Positions 33,997 through 44,345 of a stretch of DNA of 64,000 nucleotides are shown here, piece by piece. Numbering within the stretch: the first letter of the stretch is position 1; each line of letters begins with the position of its first letter. The notes under the pieces are model-generated. The model made no database searches. It worked only from the letters and a program-made list of their open reading frames with translations, and had not been told where the DNA came from. The stretch is taken from the NCBI GenBank assembly GCA_963580285.1, contig OY757019.1, forward strand, positions 60,532,587 through 60,596,586. Reading direction: 5' to 3'. The DNA is from Lucinisca nassula (Eukaryota > Mollusca > Bivalvia > Lucinida > Lucinidae). The position numbers and the translations under genes were made by a program.

Positions 33997-34300
33997 TAGC
34001 CCCCGCCTATAGGGGCTTGAAGAAATATATGGGTTGCATGATGCTTCCACGCAGAGCTGAATCCGGCCCGCACACTAGTACTGGTAAACCGCTTAGAGGA
34101 TCTAAGCCTGTCCAGGAACCGAGGTACGAGTCGGACCGTCCATGCTAATAAACCCTATTGGTTTCATTGGGCGACAGGGCTTGAGATGTCATTTCATCTC
34201 AATGTCGGGTAAAAGTCCCACAAAATTGGAAGCAACGTCTCCAAAATGACCTTTACAGTGTTGACGGGGGCGTTAAACCTCAAATCAAACAAAAACAAAA
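33997..34300 (+). mobile_element. SINE B copy with 13-bp target duplication
   Basis: Sense orientation: TAGCCCCCGCCTATAGGGGC, body, and tail GGGGGCGTTAAACCTCAAATC plus AAACAAAAACAAAA. It is flanked by CCAGGAACAAACC at 33984-33996 and 34301-34313. Confidence 0.95.
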
Positions 34301-34379
34301 CCAGGAACAAACCACAGCGGTGAGAGATCTAAGAGTCAGCGCTCTTATCCACTAGACCACGGAGGCCCGTGCGTTAAAG

Positions 34380-35165
34380 AAGTTAGTTTGTTTTCCGGTT
34401 TTCGCCCTTAAGAAGTTAGTTTGTTTTTCACTTTTCACCTTTAAGAAGTTATTTTGGTTTTCGCCTTTCGTTTTTCGATTTCCGCTTTTCGTTTTTCGCC
34501 TTTCGCTTACCATTTACCCATTTAGTACCAGAAACCACAAAACGGGTACTATGGCAAACAGTGCAGGCCCAGATCAGACGCTGCAGAACGCGGCGTCTGA
34601 TCAGGGCCTCCACTGTTTGCTAAAAGTTCAGTCATTTTCCAAATAGATTTTGATGAAAACACAACCTGACACCACTAAATTTTGAAATGGACTCCTGCTA
34701 TATATAAGGAGGAAGATTCCATTTGGTACAGAAATGGTTAAGAACACAGAGCGTGACCTATGCTCGAAAAACGAATAGCAAAAACAAAATATATACTCAA
34801 ATCCAAAGTCCCCGTCTTCGTATGACCATAGCCGTTGATGGGACACTTACTCACGTATCATTAAGAACTTAAAATTTGACTTATGATCGAAAAGCGAAAA
34901 GCGAAACAATATATGCCCAAAACCAAAGTGTCCGTCTTTGTATGACCATAGCTGTTGTTGGGACGTAAAACACTCACTCACAAAATACTCCATCTCGTGG
35001 CATTGAGACCATAAACTTGACTTATGGTCGAAAAGCGAACAGCGAAAACAATACGAAGTCCCACGTCTTCGCATTACGGATGTAAAACGCTCACTCGCGT
35101 TCTACTTGACTTATGACAGAAAACGAAAGCCGAAAACAAAACTACTTTCTTAAAGGCAAAACAGC
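34380..35165. repeat. Diffuse TTTCGCTTTTCG / CGAAAAGCGAAAA repeats with SINE E tail fragments
   Basis: 34380-34510 is rich in TTTTCGCCTTTCG words. 34735-35165 carries the complement (CGAAAAGCGAAAAGCGAAA). Interspersed are three fragments like the SINE E tail (CGTCTTCGTATGACCATAGC, TTGGGACGTAAAACACTCAC). The two halves can pair around the hairpin at 34556-34622. Confidence 0.6.
34556..34622. repeat. Hairpin repeat (GCAAACAGTG / CACTGTTTGC)
   Basis: GCAAACAGTG, GGCCC, GATCAGACGC, a short loop, then GCGTCTGATC, GGGCC, CACTGTTTGC. A decayed second copy lies at 35365-35425. Confidence 0.8.
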
Positions 35166-35837
35166 GCAAAACAAAGTACGATAAACGTCTAAATATCAGT
35201 TTCGACTTGCATCATATGATTTATTGGTTGGTTTTAGATTGCCTAACTGTTGTATTTGTATAACTCTTGAATAACTGCGATTTTATTATTTATCACTATT
35301 TATATCGTTGCGTAAACGGTATCTTTATAGAATCTGGAATGGAATCATGTGTTTGGTTTGGCGCACAGTGTAGACCAAGATCAGAGAACACGGCGTCTGA
35401 CCAGGGTCTTCACTGTTAGCTTATAATACAGGATAAAGAGTTTAAGGGAAACAGTCTAAGTTCCCGTTCAGAACCAGTTTGCATTGCTTTGCTTCGCCCG
35501 GTACAGTAGATCTCGAGGCATATCTCATATATGCCGTCACGTCTATCATTGGATGTGTACGAAGTTTGGCATAAGTGATAGAGTAAAGCAATAAATCATG
35601 CATTTGACCCTCTTATTATAAAGTTGTTTGTCAAAATGATGTACGATTATAAACTGTCATTGTAACATGCAAATTATCTTATTTTAACTTCTCATTCCCT
35701 TTGATGTTGATTACATAATTATTTCGGCTCTTATGCAAAAAGGATCCGTAGTACCTTAAGCAGAAACGCTTACTCTCTCTTTTACATCAGTTATTCTTTC
35801 AAACTTGCATGAAATGTCATTCGGCTTAAGTGGGAAA
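35166..35837. other. No recognised feature apart from a hairpin fragment
   Basis: Only the decayed hairpin copy at 35365-35425 was recognised. Confidence 0.45.
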
Positions 35838-36779
35838 CTATGGAAGCCCTGGATGGACTTCTAACTTCACCACTTCTGACTTCTAACTTCATGACTTCTT
35901 ACTTCTAACTTCATGACTTCTTACTTCTAACTTCCTACTTCTACCGACTTCTGACTTCTGACTTCCCACTTCTTACTTCTAACTTCCGAGTTCTTACTTC
36001 CAACTTCATGATTTCTTACTTCTTACTTCATGACTTCTGACTTCCAACTTCCTACTTCTAACTTCCGACTTCCAACTTCCGACTTCTAACTTCCTACTTC
36101 TAACTTCTAATTTCATGACTTCTTACTAACTTCAAGTTTGAAGTGGGAAGTCAGAAGTCGGAAGTTAGAAGTCGGAAGTTAGAAGTAAGAAGTCATGAAG
36201 TTAGAAGTAAGAAGTCATGAAGTTAGAAGTTAAAAGTAAGAAGTCATGAAGTTAGAAGTTAGAAGTGGTGAAGTTAGAAGTCGGAAGTTCGAAGTTCGAA
36301 GTCGGAAGTCAGAAGTCGGAAGTTAGAAGTCGGAAGCTAGAAGTAAGAAGTCATGAAGTTAGAAGTAAGAAGTCATGAAGTTAGAAGTTAAAAGTAAGAA
36401 GTCATGAAGTTAGAAGTCAGAAGTCATGAAGTTAGAAGTTAGAAGTGGTGAAGTTAGAAGTCGGAAGTTCGAAGTCGGAAGTCAGAAGTCGGAAGTTAGA
36501 AGTCGGAAGTTCGAAGTTAGTAGTGTGCGCATGCGCGATGAATGTTTATAAAATTTTATCGGAGAAGGAAAAAAGCAAATTATACTATTTTAATCAATTA
36601 ATCAGCTCAGACTTTTAGTTCTACAGACAGTTTTTAAACCATAGAAGACATTTCCATTCATGAAATTAGTGCTTATCGAGGATCGTACGCAAAAAGACGT
36701 TTTTCTATTCATTGATCTTTCTCAATAGACGCTTGATCTTTGAAGTCCAAGCTTCTACAGCATATCGAATATAAACAAT

Positions 36780-37292
36780 ATGGCGGCGCCCATGTTACTG
36801 AAAGGCCTTCTTCTCGCCTTCTGTTTTCAACATAATCGGACAAATCTGTCGAAGATTAACGACCGATATGACAAAGAGCTTCATAATTTGACTCTCCAGA
36901 GAGTACCAGGAATGGAGTTCCCTACATGCTTAAACCGTATTCAAGTCGAATGGCGTATAACAACCCCTGTGATCATGTACTATCACTGCCTGCGTCTTAG
37001 ACGCTCCTTACGCTACATGAGACCCTGGAACATTGTAAAACTATCCCTGTTGGTCACATGTGGAGACATTGCCACCAACCCGGGGCCAGTACAATACCCA
37101 TGCAACATATGCTCCAGAGCCGTAGCCAAAACACACCGGGCTGTTTTCTGCGATGGGTGTGACAAATGGCTGCACATCAAATGTGCAGATATATCACCGC
37201 AAAAATATCAAGAACCAATGGTACTGTGCAAAGTGTACCAGTGCTCAAAAACCATGTCAGGATGGCATCAGCGACGTCAACACTATCCATGA
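36780..37292 (+). pseudogene. LINE 1 N-terminal segment: 2A-like motif and PHD finger
   Basis: The first in-frame ATG gives a short hydrophobic start (MLLKGLLLAFCF). The motif GDIATNPGP (codons 37062-37088) matches the 2A ribosome-skipping consensus D-x-E-x-N-P-G-P except for A in place of E. It is followed by a PHD-type zinc finger CNIC...CDGC...HIKC. The frame loses register at 37201-37215, near an A5 run, so the last Cys pair of the finger (WYCAKC) lies in the next segment's frame. 2A-like motifs at this place are known in metazoan APE-type LINEs; whether this variant works is unknown. The last codons of the open frame, after about 37215, are out of register. Confidence 0.75.
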
Positions 37293-38256
37293 TAATGGTG
37301 CAGACAATGCACTATCAGTGTTGGACATCACAAACAGTGACCTGATACCCAACCATAATAGTATTTCCACTGCTGAGGTGGAAACTTTATGTGACAATAA
37401 CATAAAAGCATTGAATGATAGTTTCAGTCCTCCCAGTGACGAGGAAGAGGACTGGCACAATGAAACTACTGATACAACTCCTCAGGATAATTCCAACTCA
37501 ACACAAGATGACTCACATGAATTAGAGACTCCTGATATCTTTGAGGAGGTAATAAACTTGAGGAAGTCCAATGTTAAAAGGCCTATCATTGGCCATTTGA
37601 ACATAAACAGTATAAGGTATAAATTCCATGAGCTAAGACCAATATTTGATCAGAACTTAGCAGATATATTCTGTATCTCAGAAACAAAAATAGACAAGAC
37701 TTTTAATGACAACATCTTTACTGTAGACGGTTACAAATTACAAAGGCGTGATCGCAACAGTCATGGCGGAGGTCTGATGTGTCTGTATCGTGCTGAGTTA
37801 CCAATCAAACGCAGAAATGATCTTGAGTGCGATATGTTGGAAACTATTTGCCTTGAGTTTGTTCTCTGTAAAAGAAAATGGGCAATATTGTACATATACA
37901 GACCACCTGCCATGCCTGATGGAGATTTTGAACCCAAACTGTCCAATTTACTGGAAACTATCTTCATGAAATTTGACCATGTACTAATTATTGGAGACTG
38001 TAACTACAATATGCTTGATCAGTCCAAATGTAAAACTATGGTGTCTATTATGGACAATTTTAACTTAACTAACATGGTGAAAAAACCTACCTGTTATAAG
38101 AATATTGCAAATCCTTCCATTGTAGATATAATTTTAACTAATTCAGCTTCTTTTCTATGTAACTCAACTGTTCTAAACTGCAGCATAAGTGACTGCCATA
38201 GTATGATATTTACCTGTATTAGAGAGCAATGTAATCCTACCACTAAAAAAGAGTAA
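37153..38256 (+). pseudogene. LINE 1 endonuclease segment
   Basis: In register from about 37201. It has the end of the PHD finger, an acidic linker, and then an APE-type endonuclease: NINSIRYK, SETKID, a GGGLMCLY block, YRPP, IIGDCN and SDCHSMIF (the usual SDH reads SDCH). It ends at a stop (38254-38256) just after an A6 run at 38245-38250. One more A would keep the frame open into the RT segment, so this is a single-base deletion rather than a natural end. It nicks target DNA to prime reverse transcription in related elements. The ATG at 37153 is only the first in-frame methionine, not a real start. Confidence 0.8.
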
Positions 38257-38303
38257 ATTTCAGGAGTTACAAAAATTTTGATGATGGAGTTTTTAACAAG
38301 GAA

Positions 38304-40412
38304 TTGAGCACAGTGCCTTTTCAGATAGCTCACTGTTTTGATGATTTAGATGATATTCACTGGGCCCATAACAAACTTTTTACCGATATTTTAGATGAAC
38401 ACGCCCCAATTAAACACAAATATCCAAAAAAAGCCCCACCACCTTACATGAACTCTAAATACAGGAAAATAATATACCAAACAAGGCAAGCACACAACAG
38501 ATATATTAAATATAGAAATAAGGAAAATTGGGAGGTATTCAGGAAACTTAGAAATCAGAAAACCAAAATTAAAAGGGAATCTATAAAAGTATATTTTTTG
38601 GAAAGATGTGGTGGTGGCCCTAAATCTAAGAATTTTTGGCCCACCATAAAGCCTTTTCTATCGCAAAAATCTCTTCAGAAAAATTCCAGCGACATTATTC
38701 TAATGCCAAATGATACCTTGGTCTCTAACCAGCCTGAAGTTTGTACTCTATTAAATGATTTTTATATAAACATAGCTAAAAATATTGGAATTGACAGTCA
38801 TACACAAGTAAATGAAGTACACCCAAGTGTCATACAGATCAAGCACCACAAACACACAGACACCACTTTTAGCTTCACACAGACTACCCCAGACATAAAA
38901 CAGAAACATCTTTATAACCTGAACCCCAAAAAAGCAACTGGAAATGACAACATCCCACCTAAAATCTTAAAATGTTCAGCAGAGGTCATCTCTGTACCTG
39001 TCTGCAACTTGATAAACACCATGATCAACACCAATAATTTCCCTACACCACTGAAAATGGCTCAAGTAACACCTGTTTTCAAAAAAGATGATCCCTTCAC
39101 TATGAAAAATTATAGACCTGTCAGTATATTAAACACTATGTCAAAAATCTTTGAGAGAATCTTAAACGACCAGCTCAGCTTTTACTTCAGCAACATTTTT
39201 GATGATTTTTTAGGTGCTTTTAGGGCCGGATATGGTTGTCAGACGACTCTTCTGCGCCTAGCTGAGGATTGGAAGATAGCTCTGGACAAGAACGAGCATG
39301 TTGCTGCCATACTAATGGACCTGTCCAAGGCATTTGACTGCCTGCCTCATGATCTAATTATCCTCAAGCTGGGTGCATATGGGCTGTCTGACGATGCATG
39401 CTCCCTCATCAAGAACTATCTCTCAAACAGAAAACAAATGGTTAAGATAGGGCAGTACCACAGCGATTGGCTTGAAACTTTGAAAGGAGTCCCACAGGGT
39501 TCCATTCTAGGTCCTATAATATTCAACATTTTTATGAACGACATTTTTTACTTCATCAAAGAATCTAAACTTTATAATTATGCAGATGATAATACTCTTT
39601 CTTTTAATCACACAGATTTGGATGTTTTAAAAAGTACTTTAGAAAATGAGAGCAAAATTTTAATAAATTGGTTCAGTATAAACCAGATGCAAGCTAATCC
39701 TGATAAGTTTCAAGCAATTGCTGTGGGAAAAAGCACTCATGAACAATTAACACAATTCAACTTAGACAATGTAAATATATCTTGTGAGAACAGTGTAAAA
39801 TTACTGGGGGTGGATGTAGATTTTATGCTAAATTTTGATCAGCAGGTTACACGCGTATGCAAGAAAGCCGCTAACCAGTTAAATGTACTTTTAAGGCTTA
39901 GAAAATTTCTTAATGCTGACAGTATGCTCTTAATTTTTAAATCATTCGTTAGATCTAACTTCAATTATTGTCCACTTGTATGGCACTTCTGCTCAAAAAC
40001 TAATACTGAAAGATTAGAAAAACTCCAACACAGGGGTCTTAGGATTGTTTTTAATGATTTCAATGCCAGTTATGAAACTTTACTAGAGCAAGCCAATATG
40101 ACAACCCTTCATCTTTCAAGAATCAAAATTATAGCTAGAGAATCTTTTAAATGTTTACATAGTTTATCACCTGTTTGTATCACTGACCTAGTTAATTTTA
40201 AAAATTCCAATTATTCTTTTAGATACCAGAATACAGCAGAAGTTCCAAGGGTTCGTACAGTGGCTTATGGTAAGCGTTCTTTCAGGTTTGAGGCAGCACA
40301 GGTATGGAACGGCCTGCCGAATGACTTGAGGATTGTAGAAAACTACAAGGATTTCTGTAGGTTGCTTCGTACCTGGACCGGCTCAAGCTGTAAATGTGCA
40401 ATGTGTTTGTAA
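38304..40412 (+). CDS. LINE 1 reverse transcriptase segment
   Basis: A 702-residue intact segment in the same register as the N-terminal segment. The real frame continues from the endonuclease through about 38252-38303. It has a linker with HAPIKHK, RT motifs ATGNDNIPPKILK, VTPVFKKDD, NYRPVSILN, LMDLSKAFDCLPHDL, GVPQGSILGP and catalytic YADD at 39579-39590 (about residue 426), then the thumb and the C-terminal VWNGLPNDLR and CKCAMC. No internal stop. It copies its own RNA at the nicked target. Because the only lesions upstream are two one-base homopolymer changes, this may be a recent copy or an assembly artefact. Confidence 0.9.
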   Translation: MSTVPFQIAHCFDDLDDIHWAHNKLFTDILDEHAPIKHKYPKKAPPPYMNSKYRKIIYQTRQAHNRYIKYRNKENWEVFRKLRNQKTKIKRESIKVYFLERCGGGPKSKNFWPTIKPFLSQKSLQKNSSDIILMPNDTLVSNQPEVCTLLNDFYINIAKNIGIDSHTQVNEVHPSVIQIKHHKHTDTTFSFTQTTPDIKQKHLYNLNPKKATGNDNIPPKILKCSAEVISVPVCNLINTMINTNNFPTPLKMAQVTPVFKKDDPFTMKNYRPVSILNTMSKIFERILNDQLSFYFSNIFDDFLGAFRAGYGCQTTLLRLAEDWKIALDKNEHVAAILMDLSKAFDCLPHDLIILKLGAYGLSDDACSLIKNYLSNRKQMVKIGQYHSDWLETLKGVPQGSILGPIIFNIFMNDIFYFIKESKLYNYADDNTLSFNHTDLDVLKSTLENESKILINWFSINQMQANPDKFQAIAVGKSTHEQLTQFNLDNVNISCENSVKLLGVDVDFMLNFDQQVTRVCKKAANQLNVLLRLRKFLNADSMLLIFKSFVRSNFNYCPLVWHFCSKTNTERLEKLQHRGLRIVFNDFNASYETLLEQANMTTLHLSRIKIIARESFKCLHSLSPVCITDLVNFKNSNYSFRYQNTAEVPRVRTVAYGKRSFRFEAAQVWNGLPNDLRIVENYKDFCRLLRTWTGSSCKCAMCL

Positions 40413-41539
40413 ACCTGCTTCTTGTATGTTATAACTATGTGCTAGTTGTGTTTTGTAGTGCTCGTCTTAAGTTGAACCTGCTTCTTGTATGTTATAACTA
40501 TGTGCTAGTTGTGTTTTGTAGTGCTCGTCCTAATTTGTCATCGCGAAAGCATGCTTGCTTTTTTTTTTTTTTAACCCCCAGAGCCCCGCCTCTGAACGCG
40601 GGGCTGGGGTGTTATATGCTATCTGTTGCCCTTATTTCTGGTTGGCATAAACTGTGGGTGCTCGTTGGAGCCGCCTCAATGAGGCGGTTTCTATTGAGTA
40701 TCAACAAAAAAAAAAAAAAAAAAAATATTATTTTTTTTTTTTTTTTGCATAAACTGCGGGTGCTCATTGGAGCCGCCTCAACGAGGCGGTTCTACTGAGT
40801 ATCACCAGTTTTTTTTTTTTTAACTGCATATATCTAATGTCAAATTTGTTTTAAAATCCCAGTAGGCGTGATTTCGGGATGACATGTGTACTTTGTTCTC
40901 TATGTGCATGCCAAGCTTCCTTTATGTTTGTATTGCCTGTTTTTCAATTGTGCTGTTCTAAATTGCATGCCAGTTCAGTTACCCTTCCTGTGTGGGGATG
41001 CTGTCGGTCCTGTGTCAAATCCTATATATTGCCCAATCTGACAATTCATGTGATTCTATTAGCAATCACATTCTCAAATTTTTAATCCTTTTATTAAGGG
41101 GGGTGGGACGGCAGACAGGCCCCACTGCAGCCCCTATTTCAGTATTTTATGTCATTTATCCCAGTTTGCTTGCTGTGCTTGTTAGTTTTATTATTATTAT
41201 TACTATTATTTTATTACTTTGCAGCCCTATATTGTATTTTGATTATCATTTCTTTATGCATATAAATCATTAACTGTGCCTATCCATTTAATGTGCTTAT
41301 TTTAGAACTCCCCCTATATAGATTATCTATATTAGTTTAACAAGGTTTAGCTATCATAATTATATATATAACATTATTTTAATCATGTGTTTCTCTTACA
41401 GGCTGTTGTGTTAAATAGTTACGTTGTTTGTTAACCTAGTCGGTAAATAGCTCCTAGCTAATGTTCTCTCGTTATGTAAAAAAACCGACTCAAAATAAAG
41501 ATTCTTGTATCTTGTATCTTGTATCTTGAAGTTCGAAGT

Positions 41540-41614
41540 CGGAAGTCAGAAGTCGGAAGTTAGAAGTCGGAAGTTAGAAGTGATGAAGTTAGAAGCCCTC
41601 CAGGGCTTCCATAG
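41540..41614. repeat. Foldback right terminus after the LINE
   Basis: GAAGTCAGAAGTCGG words resume and end in the 16-bp inverted terminus. This shows that the LINE lies inside the foldback element. Confidence 0.85.
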
Positions 41615-42021
41615 AAACACATTAACATAAGGAAATCTTGTAGTTTACCCTTTGCTATAAACTCTTATCCAACCTACCAAGGCACAGAATAGAATTCGAG
41701 TGTAGGATCCCTATACGTCCGATATCCCTAAGTGTCCGACAAACTCTAAGTTTTTCTGGAAGCTGTTAGAAACGGTGGGTTATTATTAATTATGATATAT
41801 ATTTAGTGAAAAAAATCGCAAAAAAAATATATTTTGTAAAATATTCAAAATTTAACTTGATTGTTTTTTTTTTTCTTGGCCGACACATAGGGAAGACCCA
41901 AGCATCCCTAAATGTCCACCATCCCTAAATGTTCGACAACGTGAAAATTAGTTTAGAAATTGCTTTTTATCATTTATAGTCAATTATTATTAAACAAAAA
42001 GACACATTTACCTTAAACCTA

Positions 42022-42320
42022 GGCCCCCGCCCATAGGGGCTTGAAGAAATAAATGGGCTGCATGATGCTTCCACGCAGAGCTGAATCTGGCCCGCACACT
42101 AGTACTGGTAAACCGCTTAGAGGATCTAAGTCTGCCCAGATACCGCGGTGCAAGGCGGAGTGTTCATGCTAATAAACCCTATTGGTTTCATTGGGCGACA
42201 GGGCTTGAGATGTTATTTCATCTCAATGTCGGGTAAAAGTCCCACAAAATTGGAAGCAACGTCTCCAAAATGACCCTTACAGTGTTGACGGGGACGTTAA
42301 ACCTCAAATCAATCAAACAA
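42022..42320 (+). mobile_element. SINE B copy with 14-bp target duplication
   Basis: Full-length member flanked by TTACCTTAAACCTA at 42008-42021 and 42321-42334. It lies inside the left arm of the foldback. Confidence 0.94.
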
Positions 42321-42999
42321 TTACCTTAAACCTATATAAAAATGTTGACTTTCGGAAATAAGGATTTTAATAATGAACCAAATGTCTGTCATACATAAAT
42401 GTCCGCAATAATTGCAACTGGATTTGGAAATATTTCTAATCGCTAATTAATAATTATGATTATATAAACAAATAAACCTGTGTTTAGAAAGTCTACCTTC
42501 GGAAATAGACATCTTAATAAGGAATCTCAATATGTCCATTAATAAGATGCTTATTTCCGAAGGTAGACATTTTAAAATAGGTTTGACATTATTCTGTCTT
42601 TTTATCTATCCATAATTGATTTTTAGCCACAAAAAATATTGCCCAAATTACTTGTCATGCTCGTGAACATTTTGGGATGGTTGGCATATTGAGATCCCTT
42701 ATTTAGATACTTATATCCGAAGATCAACGTTTTTTAACATAGGTTTAATGTAAATTTGTCTTTTTGCATAATAAAAATTGATTATAAATTATAAAAAGTA
42801 TTCTCTTAGCTAATTTTGATGTTGTCGGACATTTAGGGATGGTGGACATTTAGGACGGCTAGTGTCCGACAAGACAAAAACTGAAGTTAATTGAATATTT
42901 TACAAAAATATTTCTCACGATTTTTTCACTGCATATGACATAATTGATCATTCCCCACCGTTTTCAACAACTTCCAAAAAAAAAAAAAAGTTTTTCAGT

Positions 43000-43306
43000 T
43001 TGTTTGTTTGGATTTGGAGTTTGACGGCCCAGTCAACACTATTTAGGTCATTTTTGAGCCATTCAATCAACTTACCCACACTTTACCTGAACAGGCTTAT
43101 ACGTAAACGTTTAACCAGTACAGTGCACATTCTATCACGAAACAGACAACTGCCCTTCTTGAATCAGCAGAACGGAGTGAACGACCGTAGAAAAGGTTTC
43201 ATGATCAATCTCCACGAAAGAATGATGCCGACCCTGGCAGGTATCGAACCCGCGTCCTCCTGATCACCAGTCAGACGCGCATCCGACTGAGCTACCGAGG
43301 CCGGCA
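43000..43306 (-). mobile_element. SINE A copy in foldback right arm
   Basis: Minus-strand head CCTCGGTAGCTCAGTCGG and GGTTCGATACCTGCC, with tail complement TTTGTTTGTTTGGATTTGG at the left. The interrupted arm sequence resumes at TTTGTCGGACATTTGG. Confidence 0.9.
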
Positions 43307-43358
43307 GCGTTTGTCGGACATTTGGGGATGTCGGACGTTTAGGGATCCTACATTCGAG

Positions 43359-43800
43359 TATTCTCACGGGACACGGTTCATATCGATTTTGCTCTAGTGC
43401 ATTAATATATACGGTGTATATATTGAGTACCCAGGGAGGAAAGCTATCATTAAACCCGAATTCTCGCGCCGATTACTTACGAAATTGATCATGCTCTTTT
43501 ATGACACCTACCTCTACCTATTCCTCAAACGTTCTAGTTTTCTGTTTCCAGACATTTTCCCATTTTGGTGAAATTTAGACGTTTTCTAAAGATCTCTACT
43601 TTCGTTTCTTTACTTCAGATAAGCCTACACCAATGTTGTCATCAACAAGGTCATGACATTCCGGAAGTTGTGTTTAGTTGACCTAAACTGGGAAACCGTT
43701 AGTAGAAACCGTTCCACTTTAGTAATCCAATCAAAACCTTCTTCCGAAATGTTCATGACTTTGTGGGCGGAGCTTAGATGTTGGCATGCCTTAAGTGAAG
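43359..43800. other. No recognised feature
   Basis: No repeat or frame recognised. Confidence 0.45.
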
Positions 43801-43971
43801 AGTGAGTGAGTGAGTTTTTAGTTTTACGTCCCACCAACAGCTAAGGTCATACGGAGACGGGACCTCGGTTTAAAGACTCATCCGAAAGTCTGGAGAAGCC
43901 CGGGATCGATCCTGCGATCCCTGGTTTACAAGGCGAGTAGCGTAACCACTGCACCACGGAGGCTTCTGCCT
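43801..43971 (-). mobile_element. SINE E, tRNA-headed
   Basis: In sense (minus): GCCTCCGTGGTGCAGTGG (box A-like), GGATCGATCCCGG (box B), CGTCTCCGTATGACCTTAGC, and a tail GGGACGTAAAACTAAAAACTC plus ACTC repeats. Its tail recurs in fragments at 34806, 34923 and 35059. Confidence 0.8.
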
Positions 43972-44094
43972 GAAGTGAAGAAACAAAAGTATAGATTGCT
44001 AGAAAACGTCTCAATTCACCCAAATTGGGAGAAATCTGGATTTTTTTTTATCTAAGAAAAACCTAGAATATCTGAGAAATACATGGGGGTAGGT

Positions 44095-44345
44095 GTCATT
44101 GAATAAAGAGCATAATATTTTAGTCAAACTCGGCCGGGTAGCAACCGGCGTAAATGATATCTTTCCTCCCCGGGTGTGAGAGGTACATCACGAAAACACG
44201 CCTATATAATTCTGACCCTCTTTAATCCCACTTTTATATAGTAAAACTGGTGTTTACAGAGGTAAATCTTATTTCTCTTATTTCTGTTCTCATCGAGGCG
44301 GTTCTAACGCGCCAACAATCTATATTTTAAAGCAAATATAAGATA
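44095..44345. repeat. GAACCGCCTC palindrome family, left-arm copy
   Basis: ATCACGAAAACACGCCTATA, CCCACTTTTATATAGTAAAA, TTATTTCTCTTATTTCTG and GAGGCGGTTCTAACG in order. This shows the arm extends at least 150 bp beyond the hairpin core. Confidence 0.7.

Larger units (their letters stand above)
33560..34378 (-). mobile_element. SINE D, tRNA-headed, split by SINE C and SINE B
   Basis: In sense (minus) it reads GGGCCTCCGTGGTCTAGTGG, ATAAGAGCGCTGACTCTTAG, then a box B equivalent and GGTCACATGA, GTTCTGCTG, GGTCAGGTG. It matches 56623-56820. SINE B (33997-34300) and SINE C (33655-33969) interrupt it, each with its own target duplication, so SINE D is the oldest. The start coordinate is approximate. 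Confidence 0.8.
36518..41527 (+). mobile_element. Full-length non-LTR retrotransposon (LINE 1), PHD-endonuclease-RT
   Basis: A 5.0-kb LINE inserted in the right arm of the foldback. Candidate 12-bp target duplication GAAGTTCGAAGT at 36506-36517 and 41528-41539 (the flank is repetitive, so moderately certain). It has a 260-bp 5' leader, one long coding region in three frame segments, and a 1.1-kb 3' untranslated region ending AATAAAG and then (TTGTATC)n instead of poly(A), as in CR1/L2-like LINEs. The 3' untranslated region contains two fragments of the GAGCCGCCTC palindrome (40660-40695 and 40750-40800) and A/T homopolymers. The order of PHD finger, APE-type endonuclease and RT places it in the CR1/L2/Jockey assemblage; I cannot fix the clade. 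Confidence 0.9.
35838..41614. mobile_element. Foldback element of ACTTCTAACTTC words, split by a LINE
   Basis: Terminal inverted repeats CTATGGAAGCCCTGGA (35838-35853) and TCCAGGGCTTCCATAG (41599-41614) are perfect over 16 bp. Flanking AAA on both sides may be a short target duplication. From 35854 to 36130 the strand reads ACTTCTAACTTC, ACTTCATGACTTC and similar words; after a centre near 36130 it reads the complement (GAAGTTAGAAGTCGG) to 36517 and again at 41540-41598. Without the LINE the element is about 755 bp and non-coding. It could extrude a hairpin hundreds of bases long. Confidence 0.85.
41701..43352. mobile_element. TIR foldback element with 6-bp target duplication
   Basis: The ends TGTAGGATCCCT and AGGGATCCTACA are perfect inverted repeats, flanked by TTCGAG at 41695-41700 and 43353-43358. 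The arms are inverted over several hundred bases and contain ATCCCTAAATGTCCGACA words, AAAAAGACACATTTACCTTAAACC, and TACCTTCGGAAATA repeats near the centre (about 42520). No transposase. The left arm carries SINE B (42022-42320) and the right arm SINE A (43000-43306). Net length without the SINEs is about 1.04 kb. Confidence 0.9.

Noticed and set aside
40394..41273. Three plus-strand frames downstream of the LINE 1 RT
   Set aside because: They run through direct repeats (CTGCTTCTTGTATG), homopolymers and palindrome fragments of the 3' untranslated region; no domain.
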